The notes: generated by a model from the letters alone, not told the origin. A stretch of DNA of 64,000 bases from Okapia johnstoni (GCA_024291935.2 CM044320.1:50844001-50908000), one strand, 5' to 3'; positions 44,176 through 56,441 are shown, counted from the stretch's first letter. Program-made: numbers and translations.

Positions 44176-46081
44176 CTTAACAAGAAAAAAACTGTATTGA
44201 GCCACTAATGACATTTATTTTAAACTTCCTTTCAAAAAAAAAAAAAGAGCATGCCAGTGTGTTTTTTAATTTACAAATTTTTTTTTAAAAGATGTCTATA
44301 TTGGTTCTTTTCTTTGGTATCCCTTATACAATATACCAATAAAAAAATTTAGAGACTTCTCCTTCCTTCCACCCCAAATCACTACATATTAAAGTTAAGG
44401 GACTTACAAAAAGAGAACTGTGAATATGATGTAAGTATTAGAAATAAGCCTCCTAGCATCTAAAAAGAACTATCCAAATAAGATTTTCCAATTCTGACTT
44501 TAAGCATCCAAACAAAACAAGAACTGGGCTTAGGTTAGTATTAGAAAGCATCACAGAACAATGACAATATTTGACCATTTTTTACCTACAAAACTAGCAA
44601 TTTCATATGTTCCAACCTAATAGAATGCATCAGCAAATACTACTTTTCACTTGGTACACTAGTGGGCTTTTTTTTCCATCCAAGAAATCAATTTGTTTAT
44701 GCATAATGACAAAGAACCTCTGTGCTAATTCCTAACTGGTCCTTCCAAAAACTCTTCTATACTCACCAGAACAAATAGAGAAAAAATACAACTAAAACCT
44801 GACAGCATAATTATACACTAGCGTTTTTATCTGGCTGGCACACTACTTCTGTACACTACAAAAAAAGACTCTAAGAATATACACAGGTTAGAAAATTACA
44901 AAAGCATAAACCAAAATGATGCTGAGAAACAAAATGACTCCCTTCATATAACATGGTCTGATATACCTGAGAGTGGTTATTTTCCTAAACAGAAATCATT
45001 TTTATATTTGCAGAGAAAGAAAGTAGGACTAAGGAGAAGTTACTGAGCAAGAAAAGAGGAAGTGGTTAGTGGTTTCAATCCTATTTCTCCACGAAAATAG
45101 ATACTAGTGACTATCAAGGCAAAGGGTGAGATAATGGCGTTATCTAGTAAAGAAACCAGAGAGAAGGGAGTTTGCTCTCTGTAGTGAGTACGATTTCCAA
45201 AAATTATTCCTCTCCCTCAATATCCTGATATGAATCCTCTTACCAATTTGGGAATCACTGCCATACTCCAGCCACTGTTACACATGAAAGCATATAGCAT
45301 CATTAGGTGCATCAGGGCAATAAAAAAAATTCAGAGCCATTACCTAATTCTCACCCAATTTAATGTTACATTCACAAGGAATTCTTATTCATCCTTGTAC
45401 TTGTAGCACTTGACCCAGAACCTGGCACAACACTCAGTGTTGGTTAAATGAACAAATGGAAGAACGGCTGCTAGATCACAGGAACCAAACTGCTGACTAA
45501 ATCCTTGAACTCTTACCCAAGGCAACAACTAAGCTTCTGTCTCCCTTTGGTTAATGAAAATTATGAAATAGCTGGTAATACTTTCTGGCACATAATTATA
45601 ATGGTATTTATTTAATAAATTATTGAAATAAAAGAAACTATTATAGTATAGGGAAGTAGAAGAGTTACATGTATACCCAAAAACTGAAATAACACAACAG
45701 AAGGATCCCATTAAATAAAAATCTTTCCTGACTCCGTCTTTCACAAGTTGCCTACATTTATTCTGTCCTTTGTTCTATGTTAATCTATTAGAAATAATGG
45801 TTTCATGGTAAAACGTTTGCATTTTTCTAACAAAGACCACCTACTGAGGAAATACTTCTTCAGAGCCTACAATGGTACACAAGAGAGAACACGGCAGGTA
45901 TCATGCAAACGCCAGTGGCAGCCACTTTTTTTTTTTTTTTAATACAAGAGAAAGAGCAGAAAAGCAATGGTTCTTTTTCAATCTTCTACCCAAGAGCAAG
46001 AAAAAGTTATGATGTTCTCCAGATGTCAGTAGTTAAGTCTCACTGGGACTTCACACATCAACAGAATACGACCATCTGTAC
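44176..46081. other. APAF1 intron 5, mostly unrecognised
   Basis: 1.9 kb. 45385-45450 (cttgacccagaacctggcaca ... agtgttggttaaatgaaca) resembles a MIR/L2 end. A T15 run lies at 45927-45941. No exon. Confidence 0.5.
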
Positions 46082-46265
46082 CTTGGATGTTTGCGCAGCA
46101 TCAGAATGCGGAGACGGTCTTTAGCCTCTTCAATATTAAGTGGAAGCCTCTGGGAGAAGCTCTCATCCTGATCCAACCGTGTGCAAAGGTTCTGCAGCTT
46201 CATCAGAAGCCCAGATTTGTCCTGTTTCCCAACTGACACCCAATGAACACCCCCTGGGAAACAAT
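46082..46265 (-). CDS. APAF1: APAF1 exon 5: NB-ARC core (residues 175-236)
   Basis: The acceptor is TTCCTCACCAG|ATTGTTTCC and the donor CATCCAAG|GTACAG. It encodes CFPGGVHWVSVGKQDKSGLL through the RILMLRKHP segment just before Walker B. The first residue is Asp (G|AT) where I recall Gly in human; frame and length are unchanged. It follows the largest intron, about 9.2 kb. Confidence 0.97.
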
Positions 46266-46565
46266 CTGGTGAGGAAAAGGAAAATAAATTTAAGGTCTTT
46301 AAACAGGAGTCTCCCTTTGAAAGATTTTACTGATAAGCAGCAGTTAAGATTTGTTCCAATCTTCGATTTCATCACATCTTTAAACTTCCCTTGATTCAGA
46401 GTACATATTTTGTTTGTAGGACTATTATTGAGCTTCAGAGACGAAATCTAAGAAAAGCTGAAGATCCGAATAAACTGAAGTTTGGTGTTAATCTGCTACC
46501 TATCAGTAAAATCTTACCAAACAAAATTTCAAATCTTTGTCCTGTGTCCTCAATGATTACTGTAC

Positions 46566-46791
46566 AAGTTTCTCAACAGAAGCACTCTGGACATTTTGGG
46601 CCAGATAATTCTTTGTTGAGAGGGAACTGTCTTGAGCATTACAGGACGTTTAGCAGCCTCCCTGGTCTCTACCCACTAGATGCCAGCAGCACTTCCTCTC
46701 CCCAGTTATAACAACCAAAAATGTCTCCGAAGTTTGTCACATATCCCCTGAGGGGAAAAAAAAATCACCTCTGACTGAGAACCACTGATGT
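46566..46791 (-). repeat. MER5A-type DNA transposon (hAT-Charlie MITE)
   Basis: The reverse orientation matches MER5A from end to end: cagtggttctcagtcagagg-type start at 46791, ttgtgacaactgggg-type middle (ttataactgggg), tctagtgggtagagaccagg, and aacttgtac at the other end. Non-autonomous; no coding capacity. Confidence 0.8.
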
Positions 46792-47162
46792 GGTTCCTGG
46801 GAACACATAACTCATTCATTATGGTTCTCATATAGAGACTTCAAGTAGGAAGTTAGGCTCAAGTCTGGCTCTATTGCTTACTAGCTATGATACCTTTAGC
46901 AAATCACTAACTTGAATTTCATATACAATACTAGAATAAGACTGTTTACCCCTGCCTATTTCAGTTACTATAAGAAATTAATAATATAAAATGTTATTTG
47001 GCTATGTTAAAAGTAAAAGGTTATAACAGACAGGATTATTAGCGATAGGGATAAGAGCACCTTTCATATAATTAAGCTTTGAACTAGTAAGCATTATAAT
47101 AAGAACAGATATTATTATTACTGCTACTGTCAACTGACATCATCATTTTTGTTAATCAAGCC
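46792..47162 (+). repeat. MIR-like SINE fragment and flank
   Basis: 46840-46990 has a MIR pattern (aggctcaagtctggctctat tgcttactagctatgatacc). The rest is unrecognised. Confidence 0.5.
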
Positions 47163-47362
47163 ATGTGTGCTAAGTTGCTTCAGTCGCGTCCGACTCTGTG
47201 CAACCCTATGAGCCAAAGGCCGCCAGGCTCCACTGTCCATTGGATTTCTCAGGCAAGAACACTGGAGTGGGTTGCCATTTCCTTCTCCAGGGGATCTTCC
47301 CAACCCATGTCTCCTGCACTGGCAGGTGGATTCATTACCACTGAGCCACCAAGGAAGCCCAA
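47163..47362 (-). repeat. Bov-tA-type SINE
   Basis: Reverse element (agttgcttcagtcgcgtccg ... cattaccactgagccaccaa). Confidence 0.88.
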
Positions 47363-48467
47363 TACAATGATTACACATCTACTAAATAAACTAAGTAAAA
47401 TTGCCAAGGTATGATCATGAATTTAAACTGAAGCTCAGTTAGGTGATTTTCTTCTGCAAAGAAGACAGAAATAACATCTGGATGAAGCAACAAGGAGCAC
47501 AGAGAAGGCATCAGCTTTCATTCAAGATAAGGAGAAAACTAAAGAGTGTGTACTGAGGAGCAACTGAATAATAGGCAATAAAAATTTAGGCCCAAGGCTG
47601 AGAGGGGGCGGATGGGACAAACAGTAAGGATATTATGCTATTAATGGATAAGACTCAGAAAACTGTAGTGAACTTGAAAAACAGAATAGATGGAGGTAGG
47701 CAGAGTGGAATAGAACTTTACAGTCAAGATTTCAAAAGTGGTATCATTTCTGGTAATGCTAAAGGCCAGGATCCAACCTGTGATCAGTAAATTATATGGC
47801 TGAAGGGGAGCAAAGAAAATCGTCACTGCAGATACAGAAGTCAAGGAACTGAGAGGCCAAGGTTTTGGATGACTCATCCACATAGATATCAAATCACTAA
47901 GACTGCCAGCAGAAGGAGGACTTAAATTTATAACTACGAACTCCAATCATCAATCAATCAGATGACTATAATATAACCGGGAAAGATTAGAAAAACAAAC
48001 TTCAAAGGACAAAGAATTCAGCTGGAGAAAGGAGTTATTAAAGGCCCAGATGAGGCAACAGAGAGCAAAGAAAGCATCCACCAATTTCTTGGTGCTGAAA
48101 TATGTGAATTAGAAAGGGAAAAGGGTTACCACACCACTGAAAAAGGCTACAGAGAAGGAGGTATCCTCAGGAAAACTGCCCCATTTCACATAAGACAAGG
48201 AGGTCTAAGAAGGGTTGATGATATAGAGGAGTTTCCTGACCACAGAGGAGGAAGTCTAGAAGGCACAGCAAAGGCTTGGGAATGAGAGGAAAGGACCTAG
48301 ATCAGAATTTGGCAATGAACTGGGTAGTAACTACATGAGAATCTAAAAGATGATAAATGACCAGAAGAAAGAACTCTACGTAACTGAGGTAAGGCAGGGC
48401 TGTTAAGCATGGTTTGATTACCAGTACCTATGTCTTAGGTGAAGGTAAACAAGTCCTACACCTTCTT
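47363..48467. other. APAF1 intron 4, unrecognised purine-rich stretch
   Basis: 1.1 kb; possibly an old repeat. No exon, no RNA gene, no coherent reading frame. Confidence 0.4.
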
Positions 48468-48738
48468 GCTTTTTATTTTGGCTGTGCTGGGTCTTTGTTG
48501 CTGCATGCAGGCTTTCTCTAGTTGAGGCCCCTGGGGGCTACTCTCTGATTGTGGTGTGCAGCCTTCTCATTGGGGTGGCTTCCCTTGTTGCAGAGCATGG
48601 GCTCTAGATCATGAGGGCTCAGTAGTTGCAACACATGAGCTTAGCTGCTCTGAGACATGTGTGATCTTAGTTCTCCAACCAGGGACTGAACTCCATTGGA
48701 AGGTGGATTCTTAACAATTGGACTGCCAGGGAAATCCC
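48468..48738 (-). repeat. CHR-type tRNA-Glu SINE (long form)
   Basis: Reverse element (ttggctgtgctgggtctttg ... attggactgccagggaaatc). The flanks acaagtcctacacc and acaagtcttactct look like a decayed TSD. Confidence 0.85.
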
Positions 48739-49319
48739 AACAAGTCTTACTCTTTCCTCCTGAAAGCTTTCTGAAGTTCTCTAGGCTTGTTAAAGTCAAC
48801 AACTATGAAACAGTAAATCTCTGGGGCTTTGCTTAGTGCTACAGCTGTGTTCTATGTTGGTGACAGTGTTCAGTCACTCAGTTGTGTCCAGCTCTTCTGT
48901 GTATGTACATGTGTGTAAATGCACAGGAAAAAGTCTGGAAAAACCACTCACTCTAAACTGTTAACCATGACTACCTCTGGTGAAGAATTTAGGAGAAAGG
49001 AAAGAAGTGAAAAGCAATTTTACTTCATTTTAAATGAAAATACTACTACTGAAATAATTAAAACGGTTTTAAACTACATGCTGCTCCTAAGGGGTTTTTC
49101 TTTAACTTGTGCTTTCTACTTAAGATTTTTCAAACTCATCCTAGGGTTAAAGACAAGCTAAAGAAAGTAGCCAGACACAACTGGCTAATGAACTCTGCAG
49201 ATTTAAATTTAAATATTTACTATCTACATCAAAGGTCTCTCCAAACCTTAGAAGTAAATTAGGGCATTATTAACATATGCAAGAAAAATAATAAATTATT
49301 GCTTGGAGAGAAAGACTAA
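48739..49319. other. APAF1 intron 4, unrecognised
   Basis: A short Bov-A-like scrap lies at about 48868-48895 (cagtcactcagttgtgtcca). Otherwise nothing. Confidence 0.45.
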
Positions 49320-49449
49320 CAGGACTATTCCCTGCTGGTCCAGTGGTTAAGACTCTGCGCTTTCGTTGCAGGAAGCACAGGTTTGATCCCTAGTCAGGAA
49401 ACTAGGGTCCTGAATGCTTCATGGTGTGGTCAGGAAAAAAAAAAAAAAA
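49320..49449 (+). repeat. CHR-type tRNA-Glu SINE (short form)
   Basis: ggactattccctgctggtcc ... aggtttgatccctagtcagg, with an A-tail. Confidence 0.85.
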
Positions 49450-50232
49450 CAACAGACCAAAAGACCAACTGATCTGCAAACCTCCTATCACTGGGAGCAT
49501 AAATTTCACATTTCAGAAAGAATCCAAACATCTTGACTGTGGGCACAAGAGGGAGCAATTTAGCCTTGAATGAGGCTTGTACCTATAACTCATCAGAGAA
49601 ATTTAAGCAAAAAAAAACTGCCTTTATTCAGAGTAAATTAACCCATCCTCCTCTCACAGGAGGTTTATCGAAGTAGCAATTAATAATCTAATAGCACCAG
49701 GGAAATCCTGGGAAGGAAGGAAGCAAACAGGTAGACAGCCTCTAGAGAAAACTTCCACATCCTTAGAAACTCAGCACTGAAATACAATCGTGTAAAAGGT
49801 TGAAAAATTCATCAACTCTTTTAATTTTTAATTCGTCACATTAAAGGGCTGAACTTTTAAAAGGAAACTGGGTTTCTTAAAAATATATAGACAGAAATAG
49901 TTAAGAACTGAATAATGTTCATCAATTTATACCAAACACCACCCTAAGGTAACACAGTTTCTATAGAAACCAGTTTTAATGAAGTTTGTAACCCATACAG
50001 TTACCTGCACTTTCAAAAGAAAAAATAAGGTTTTATAACAACGGCAAAATCTAATATTCCTATGTTTTAGAATAAACTCCAGAGGTTAAAATTTATCTTT
50101 GTTGTTATTGTCTTTCAGTCGTGTCCAACTCTATCTTTAGGAAAGTATCTACTCTCGAACTAGTGGATATGCAAAAGCAGACTTCAGATTAAAAAGCTAA
50201 ATATGAATGGTAAGACTATAATATGACTCTTG
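49450..50232. other. APAF1 intron 4, unrecognised
   Basis: No supported feature except a Bov-A-like scrap at 50116-50132 (cagtcgtgtccaactct). Confidence 0.45.
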
Positions 50233-50650
50233 CTGACAGTCGCTAAGTTGTGTCCGACTCTTTGCGACCCCACGGACCCCACGTCAGGCTTCCCTGTCCT
50301 TCACTATCACCTGGAGTTTGTTCAAACTCATGTCCATTGAGTTGGTGATGCCATCTAACCATCTCAACTTCTGTTACCCTCTTCTCCTCCTGCCCTCAAT
50401 CTTTCCCAGAGTCAGGGTCTTATCCAATGAATCAGCTCTTCAAGTCTGTTGGCCAAAGTACTGGAGCTTCAGCATCAGATTTTCCAATGAAAATCAGGAT
50501 TGATTTCCTTTAGCATCGACTGGTTTGATCTCCTTGCTGTCCAAGGAACTCTCAAGAGATTTCTCCAGCACCACACTTTGAAAGCATCAATTCTTTGGTG
50601 CTCAGCTTTCTTTATGATCCAACTCTCACATCCACATCTGATTACTGGAT
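50233..50650 (-). mobile_element. 5'-truncated Bov-B 3' end
   Basis: Reverse Bov-B 3' sequence from tgacagtcgctaagttgtgtc to caactctcacatccacatct. Diverged, with no open frame. Confidence 0.88.
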
Positions 50651-50659
50651 AATAATAAT

Positions 50660-51155
50660 AATATTGGATAATAGGACTACTTAAAATTCAGGAAGCACAA
50701 ATTAGAAGGCAAAAAAGTCGACTAATCTGACTACATCAGAATTAAAGATTTCTATCAAGGACATCTAGGACAAAGTTAATACAGATGATATAAGGAGAAA
50801 GTATTTACAAAGTCTAAAACCAGTAAGTCCTACTATCTATAGTATTCAAGAAACTCCTTAAAAGCAACAAGATGGAAAAAACAACAAATGATATCAATGA
50901 ACTTTGTAACAAGGAAACTCAAAAAGCTAAAAAACTTATAAAGAAATGGTCAAGCTCAAGTCATCACAGAAATGTAAACTAAGATATCACTTCACATCTG
51001 CTAGCCTGTCAATAATCTCAATTATGGAAGATAACCTAATATTACTAGGAAGTGAGGACATAGGAGTCATCACATGTTACTGGTAGGAATGCACAGATAG
51101 GAGGGCAATCAAATCAGGTATTTATATACCCTGTATATTTACAAAGAACATAGAT
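50660..51155 (+). repeat. Old L1 (L1M-type) ORF2 3' fragment
   Basis: aagatttctatcaaggacatc ... aaagaaatggtcaagctcaa ... tgttactggtaggaatgcac, an L1 ORF2-end pattern. Confidence 0.55.
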
Positions 51156-51162
51156 TAAGTAG

Positions 51163-51382
51163 GCTTCTCAGGTGGCGCTAGTGGTAAAGAACCTCCCTGC
51201 CAATGCAGTAGGCATGAGACATGCGGGTTCAATCCCTGGATCAAGAAGATCCTCTGGAGGAGGACACGGCAACCCACTCCAGTTTTCTTGCCTGGAGAAT
51301 CCCATGGACAGAGAAGCCTGACGATTACAGTCCAGAGAGTCGAAAAGAGTCAGAAATGACTACAGTGACTTAGCACACACAT
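51163..51382 (+). repeat. Bov-tA-type SINE
   Basis: ggcttctcaggtggcgctag ... ggcaacccactccagttttc ... gtcagaaatgactacagtga. Confidence 0.88.
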
Positions 51383-51439
51383 ATATTAAATACATTAGAA
51401 TGATCACCTATGGGGAGGTGTGATTCTGTGATTAAATAT

Positions 51440-52450
51440 ATATATTTGATCTTTGTCACTATTCCTAGCACATAGCTCTAAACCCCTTGTAATTTCCCAT
51501 GTAAGGGCCTTAGGTGCATCTGTTAACAGTTTTGTTCCCAGTTCTTGAAATTGCTCCAGACTATAAAAGTGAAATGGTATCTTATGTTCATATAATAAGC
51601 CCCTTTCAACTACACCTGAGTTTATGTTAATAAAGTAATTTCTGGGAAGTCTCTAAATACCTAGGGATTTAGGGGAACCTTGCCAGGGGAATCAGCCACT
51701 TGATTAGTACTAGAACTTTCAGTCCCACCCTCCAGACCTCTGGGGAGGAGGGAGTAGCTAGAAATTGCATTCAATCATAAATGATTTAATCAATTACACC
51801 TTTGTAACTGGAAACTCCGTAAAAAACCAAAAGGGTGAGATTCAGAGCGTGTGGATTGGTGCACACGGGGAGTACACAGAGAGTGATGCATCCACACGGG
51901 GCACAGGGACTCTGCACCCTTTCGTACATATCATGCCCGACACATCTCTTCCATCAGGCTGTTCCAGAGTTTTATGCTTGTATGCATGCATGTGTGCTAA
52001 ATCGCATCAGTCACATCTGACTCTTTGAAACCTTATGGACTGTAGTCCACCAGGCTCCTCTGTACACGGGATTCTCCAGGCAAGAACACTGGAGGGGGTT
52101 GCCATGAACTCCTCCAGGGAATCTTCCCAATCTAGGGATCAAACCCGCATCTCTTACATCTCCTGCGTTGGCAGAAGGGTTCTTTACCACTAGAGCCAGC
52201 TGGGAAGCCCCTTATGCTTGTCTAATAAACCAGTAATCCAGTAAGTATAGTTGTCAGAAGCACCTGGACTGGTAACTGTCATCTGAAAGGGTTGGGGTGG
52301 GGGCAGGCTGGTGTGATCTGATGTTATCTCCAGATAGGTAGCATCAGAAGTTAAATCATAGGACTCCCAGCTGGTGCTGAAGAATTGCTGGATATGTGGA
52401 AAACTCATATATCTAGTGTCAGAAATGAAGTAGTGTTGTAGTTGCATAGA
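51440..52450 (+). repeat. Old LTR-like repeat, split by a SINE
   Basis: 51440-51981 and 52222-52450 read as one repeated sequence I recognise as common in mammals (gagtttatgttaataaagta ... cagacctctggggaggaggg ... aataaaccagtaatccagta ... ctgatgttatctccagatag). I cannot name the family with confidence. It carries AATAAA motifs. Confidence 0.5.
51972..52221 (-). repeat. Bov-tA-type SINE with 10-bp TSD, nested
   Basis: Reverse element (ctaaatcgcatcagtcacat ... ctttaccactagagccagct). The TSD ttatgcttgt is at 51972-51981 and 52212-52221. Confidence 0.9.
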
Positions 52451-52470
52451 GGAGACACATAGAAGAGTAT

Positions 52471-53254
52471 GTTCTCCTTTAGAGGAGAGAAAGGGAAATG
52501 AGAATGGCATTTTTTTTAAAAAAAGGAAATGAACACAGTAAGAAACTCAGATAGACTTAAAATATGAAAATAAGCTATAAACTAAAGAATATGATTTACT
52601 CATCCCTCTGTACTTGAGATTTCACTAACACTTATCAGGAATACAAATTAAGCTCATTATACACTAGAAAATTGCCAGTATCCCTGACTTTCTCAAAACA
52701 AAGTGGTTAAAATCTAGTCCAAGACTATATTTTATACAATATGATTCCTGGGTAATTAAATCCATAGGTTGTTGGTCAATTTTAACCCCTAAAATTGAAA
52801 ATTCACCCCAACAGTATCGAGTGATTTAAAGAGCATTAAAGAGCACTTTTAACCCTAAAAATTAGTATATTATATATTTTAAAGGAAATTTGATTATATT
52901 GAAACAAAAACCATTACTTCACACTAAAGAAATTTAAACCAATTTTATCCTGAAATATGCTTGGTGATTAACTTTGCAGGAGAGGTTAAAAAAAAGTGAA
53001 TAAATAAATTCTTGGCCTTGAGATTTGCATAGCTCTGAGTCATCTAAAACTTCTCTATAAAAACAAGAAAGAAAAACCAGGGTTTAGGAACCAGTCATAT
53101 TTCTGACAAGAGTATGATCAATACCACTAACAAAGGCTGTGACATATAAATTAAAACCAGGTGTGTACAAAAGCTGTGCCCCAGCCTTCAACTTTCTAAA
53201 ACTCTCAGGTGCTTACTATTTATTCCACTCATTGTGTCATCTCGTCATGAACTT
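52471..53254. other. APAF1 intron 4, unrecognised
   Basis: No supported feature. Confidence 0.5.
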
Positions 53255-53494
53255 TTTTGGGGTTTTTTTGCTGCCCTGGGTCTTCTCTCAGGCTTTCTCT
53301 AGTTGCAGTGAGCAGGAGCTACTCTCTAGGTGTGGTGCGTAGGCTTCTATTGTGGTGGCTTCTCTTTTTGCAGAACACAGGTTCCAAGGCACACAGATTA
53401 CTCCTCGGCACGTGGAATCTTCCTGGACCAGGTATCAAACTTGTGTCACCTGGCAGATAGTTTCTTAACTAATGGACCACCAGGGAAGTCCTCC
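53255..53494 (-). repeat. CHR-type tRNA-Glu SINE
   Basis: Reverse element (tctcaggctttctctagttg ... taatggaccaccagggaagt). Confidence 0.83.
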
Positions 53495-53689
53495 TTATAA
53501 ACTATTTTAACTGGTGATTATATATTGTAAACAACAACAACAAAAAGATATTAACCACTAGAAGTCGGGAACTATCTCTTTAAATTCCCCCGAATTCACT
53601 AACGGCAACCAAAGACTGAGGACACTATATAAAATTCTTGCTAGGGAATACCCCAAGAACCTACCGGACTCATTCCAGTCAGCAGTGCA

Positions 53690-54110
53690 CCTGGCAAATG
53701 TCCTAAACCCTCTGCTGCACAGTTTGACCTTCCTCACTCTGGTAACTACCCAACTCCCTTCCCACCTTCTCTACTCTCCCATCCTTGCTGAGTTCGCCTG
53801 CCAAACTTCTTTCTATTCTTCAAACTCCAGCTAAAATGTCACCTCATTCAGGAAGCCTGGTCTGCTCATTCTCTTCCCCTGATAGAAAGCTTCCTTCCTT
53901 TATTCTAATTTTGTATGTACCTTATACTTGTTTCTAATGTTCAGTTTATCACATATATCATAGTTAATGTGTCATTCTCTCATACCAGACTGTAAGTAAA
54001 TTTCTTAGATGCACAGGCTATGCGTTCTTTCTGGATTTTGCCCAAAACAGTGCCAAAATCCATGACAGATTCTCAAACACTTATTGACTACATGAATAGT
54101 TGAAGCAAGG
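53690..54110 (+). repeat. L2 LINE 3' end
   Basis: ttcaaactccagctaaaatgt cacctcattcaggaagcc and the downstream gactgtaagtaaatttctta pattern fit L2. Confidence 0.65.
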
Positions 54111-54521
54111 AAAATCAGTTCCCAGATGTCTAATGAATCTATAAAGCCTGCCTGCAAAAACTCATTGGTTGCTACAGTCAACTTCTAATTTTTTCTTCTT
54201 GGAGTTACACATAAGATAGATAAGTTACTGAAGATTTTTATTTTTAAAAATAAATAAATGATATAATTAACTGCAGAAATGGAATTTATTTTAATAATTC
54301 AGGATGCCAAAAACAAGAAAGAATCACCCCTGGGAAGCCATTAGTGGAATTGCGTTTCCAACAATCTTCCCTACAGCACTGCCAGAACACTCGACTGCCA
54401 GGAAGCTGTATTAGTACAGTACTGTTGAAAGGCAGGGACACAAGCTGGACAACCTTTCAAGATACTTTTTCAACCATATAATTCCCTCAATTATTAAGAT
54501 GGGGGGGCAGTCAAGAGGAAG

Positions 54522-54722
54522 GATTTTCCTGGTGGTCCAGTGGTTCAGAATCCACCTTGCCAGGCAGAGGACTCAGGTTCAATTCCTGGTCAAGGACTTA
54601 AGATCCCACATGCCGAGGAGAAACTAAGCCCAGGAACCGCAACTACTGAGTCTAAGCACCACAATGAAACATACTACATGATGCAACTAAGACCCTACAC
54701 AGCCAAATAAATAAAAAAATTT
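54522..54722 (+). repeat. CHR-type tRNA-Glu SINE, shortened
   Basis: ggattttcctggtggtccag ... gatcccacatgccgaggag ... gaccctacacagccaaataa. Confidence 0.83.
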
Positions 54723-54858
54723 TGAATTAAGACACAAGGGAACTAGTTTCATTCCAGGGATAATGAATGCCAACTGATAACACATGAACTTATTGGCCTG
54801 GCTAGTCAAGCCTCATTGTGACAGGTGAGGTAGAAAATTAAATCCAAATTAAATCACC

Positions 54859-55370
54859 TGTGGTAGATAGAAAACTGCCCCTCCCCTCCCCATGATGTCC
54901 ACATCCTATTCCACAGAACTTGTATATATGGCCCCTTATACAGCAAAGAGAGACTTTGCAAATGCAATTAAGGATTTTGAGATGACATTATCCTGGATTA
55001 TCCAGTTGGCCCAATATAATCACAAGGGCCCCTGTAAGAGGGAGGCAAAAAGGTCAGAGCATATATGATGACAGAAGCAAAGATCAGAGGAGAGAGAAAG
55101 ATCTGAAGATGTTATACACTGCCAGCTTTGAAAATAAGAAAAAGGACTGTGAGTCAAGGAATGCAAGGCACCTCTAGAAGGTGGGAAATGGAAGGGAAAG
55201 GATTCTCCCTGAGCCTCAAAAAGGAGTCAAGCACTGCTGACACTTTGATTTTAGCCCAGTAAGAGCTATTTTGATCTTCTGACCTCCAGAACTACACGAT
55301 AATATTTGTGTTGCTTTAAGCCACCAAAAGCTTTGGCAATTTGTTATATCAGCAACAGGAAGCTAACGCA
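54859..55370 (+). repeat. MLT1-type (MaLR) solo LTR
   Basis: 512 bases from TG (tgtggtagatagaaaactgc) to CA (gaagctaacgca), with the known internal stretches gactttgcaaatgcaattaa, tcctggattatccagttggc, ttttagcccagtaagagcta and gacctccagaactacacgat. No internal viral genes. It ends 47 nt from the APAF1 exon 4 donor. An old insertion shared by mammals as a family. Confidence 0.82.
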
Positions 55371-55417
55371 ATGCCTAAACAATATCTTCTTAGCCAGCAA
55401 TGGTAATCAAAACTTAC

Positions 55418-55615
55418 CTTCTAGGAAAGAATGATCTCGAACAGCTTCTGCAGCTAATACAGACTTCCCACAACCTGCCATTCCGTATATGGTGACCCAT
55501 CCTGGTTCACCATTCAGTTTGGAGAGCTTCTGCTGAATTGCATTCACTAGCTTCTTCCTAGTAACAAAAACAACGGGCCTCTGTGGTACTCCACCTTCAC
55601 ACAGGACTGTCCTTA
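55418..55615 (-). CDS. APAF1: APAF1 exon 4: start of NB-ARC with Walker A (residues 109-175)
   Basis: The acceptor is ATTTCAG|TAAGGACAG and the donor CTAGAAG|GTAAGT. It encodes VRTVLCEGGVPQRPVVFVTR, then the P-loop GMAGCGKS at residues 153-160; Lys159 is the nucleotide-binding lysine (human K160). It ends mid-codon in residue 175. The donor lies only 47 nt from an old solo LTR. Confidence 0.98.
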
Positions 55616-56254
55616 CTGAAATCCAAAACAAAACAAGCATGAATGAGAACTTTGAAATGGTTACTCAAGTAATTCCATAAAAACCAGAGAACAGGCTGAG
55701 ATCTCCACCAGAATTTCCAAGAGAAGAAAACATGGCTAGCATATTAACTTTAACTTTCTGATTTCTCGGAACACCCAGAACGAAAGTAAAGATACATCTT
55801 TCAAGATGACTAAAGAACAATGAAAATCTCCATTTACATCTGCCCTTACTCATCCTCTCCCTCTCTAATTCTCCAACCTTTTCCTCATACTAAAGATTGA
55901 GAAGAGAGTGTAAAGGAAGGAATATGGAATTGCTTTCAAGAACATAGATTTATAAAGATTTGCTCTTTCCTGTGCTTGAACTTGGTAAACACAAAACTAG
56001 AAAAAAACTTAAAGGCTTATAAATTATCTTATTATCTCTAAAAATTAAGGTATGTATATTATCTCAGCAGTAGATAGTTCACTGGGTAAGGAAATGAGAA
56101 AGTAATATGGACACAAAAATATCTGAATTGGAAAACAAGACTAATTTTTTCACATGCATGTTTCAGTGAACTGATAAGTCTCTCCAGCAGACTCCATCTA
56201 CAATAAAACTTCAGCCATGTAGCGATTGTGATAGAAGGCATCATGGATACAAAC
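55616..56254. other. APAF1 intron 3 (639 nt)
   Basis: No repeat or other feature recognised. Confidence 0.8.
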
Positions 56255-56441
56255 CATATGAAGTTATTCCACTAACTGAATCTTTGCCATCAGAAGAGAC
56301 GACAGGAATGCCACTGTGCAGAAGAGCAGCAAGATCTTTGTAACCTTCATGGAGTAGAGCGTTGTAGAATGATATATAGGAATAATTATCTTTTTTAAGT
56401 ATCATTTTAATTAGCATAGCTGCTCGTTGCCGTTGGGTGGG
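56255..56441 (-). CDS. APAF1: APAF1 exon 3: second half of CARD and CARD-NBD linker (residues 47-109)
   Basis: The acceptor is a T-run then TAG|CCCACC and the donor TCATATG|GTTTGT. It encodes PTQRQRAAMLIKMILKKDN..., the last CARD helices, then the linker ending SSDGKDSVSGITSY. The last 11 residues (GKDSVSGITSY) correspond to the segment that is alternatively spliced in human APAF1. Human has one more Ser in the run before it. The last base starts split codon Val109. Confidence 0.97.
56286..56287 (-). promoter_or_regulatory. APAF1: Position of the human alternative exon 3 donor: GC here, not GT
   Basis: In human the 11-residue linker segment is skipped by using an internal donor at the Gly codon (GGT AAA, donor GTAAAG). 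Here that codon reads GGC AAA, so the potential donor is GCAAAG. The sequence is read directly; the human comparison is from memory of the cDNA. GC donors can work but are rare and usually need a stronger flanking match than this. Confidence 0.6.
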
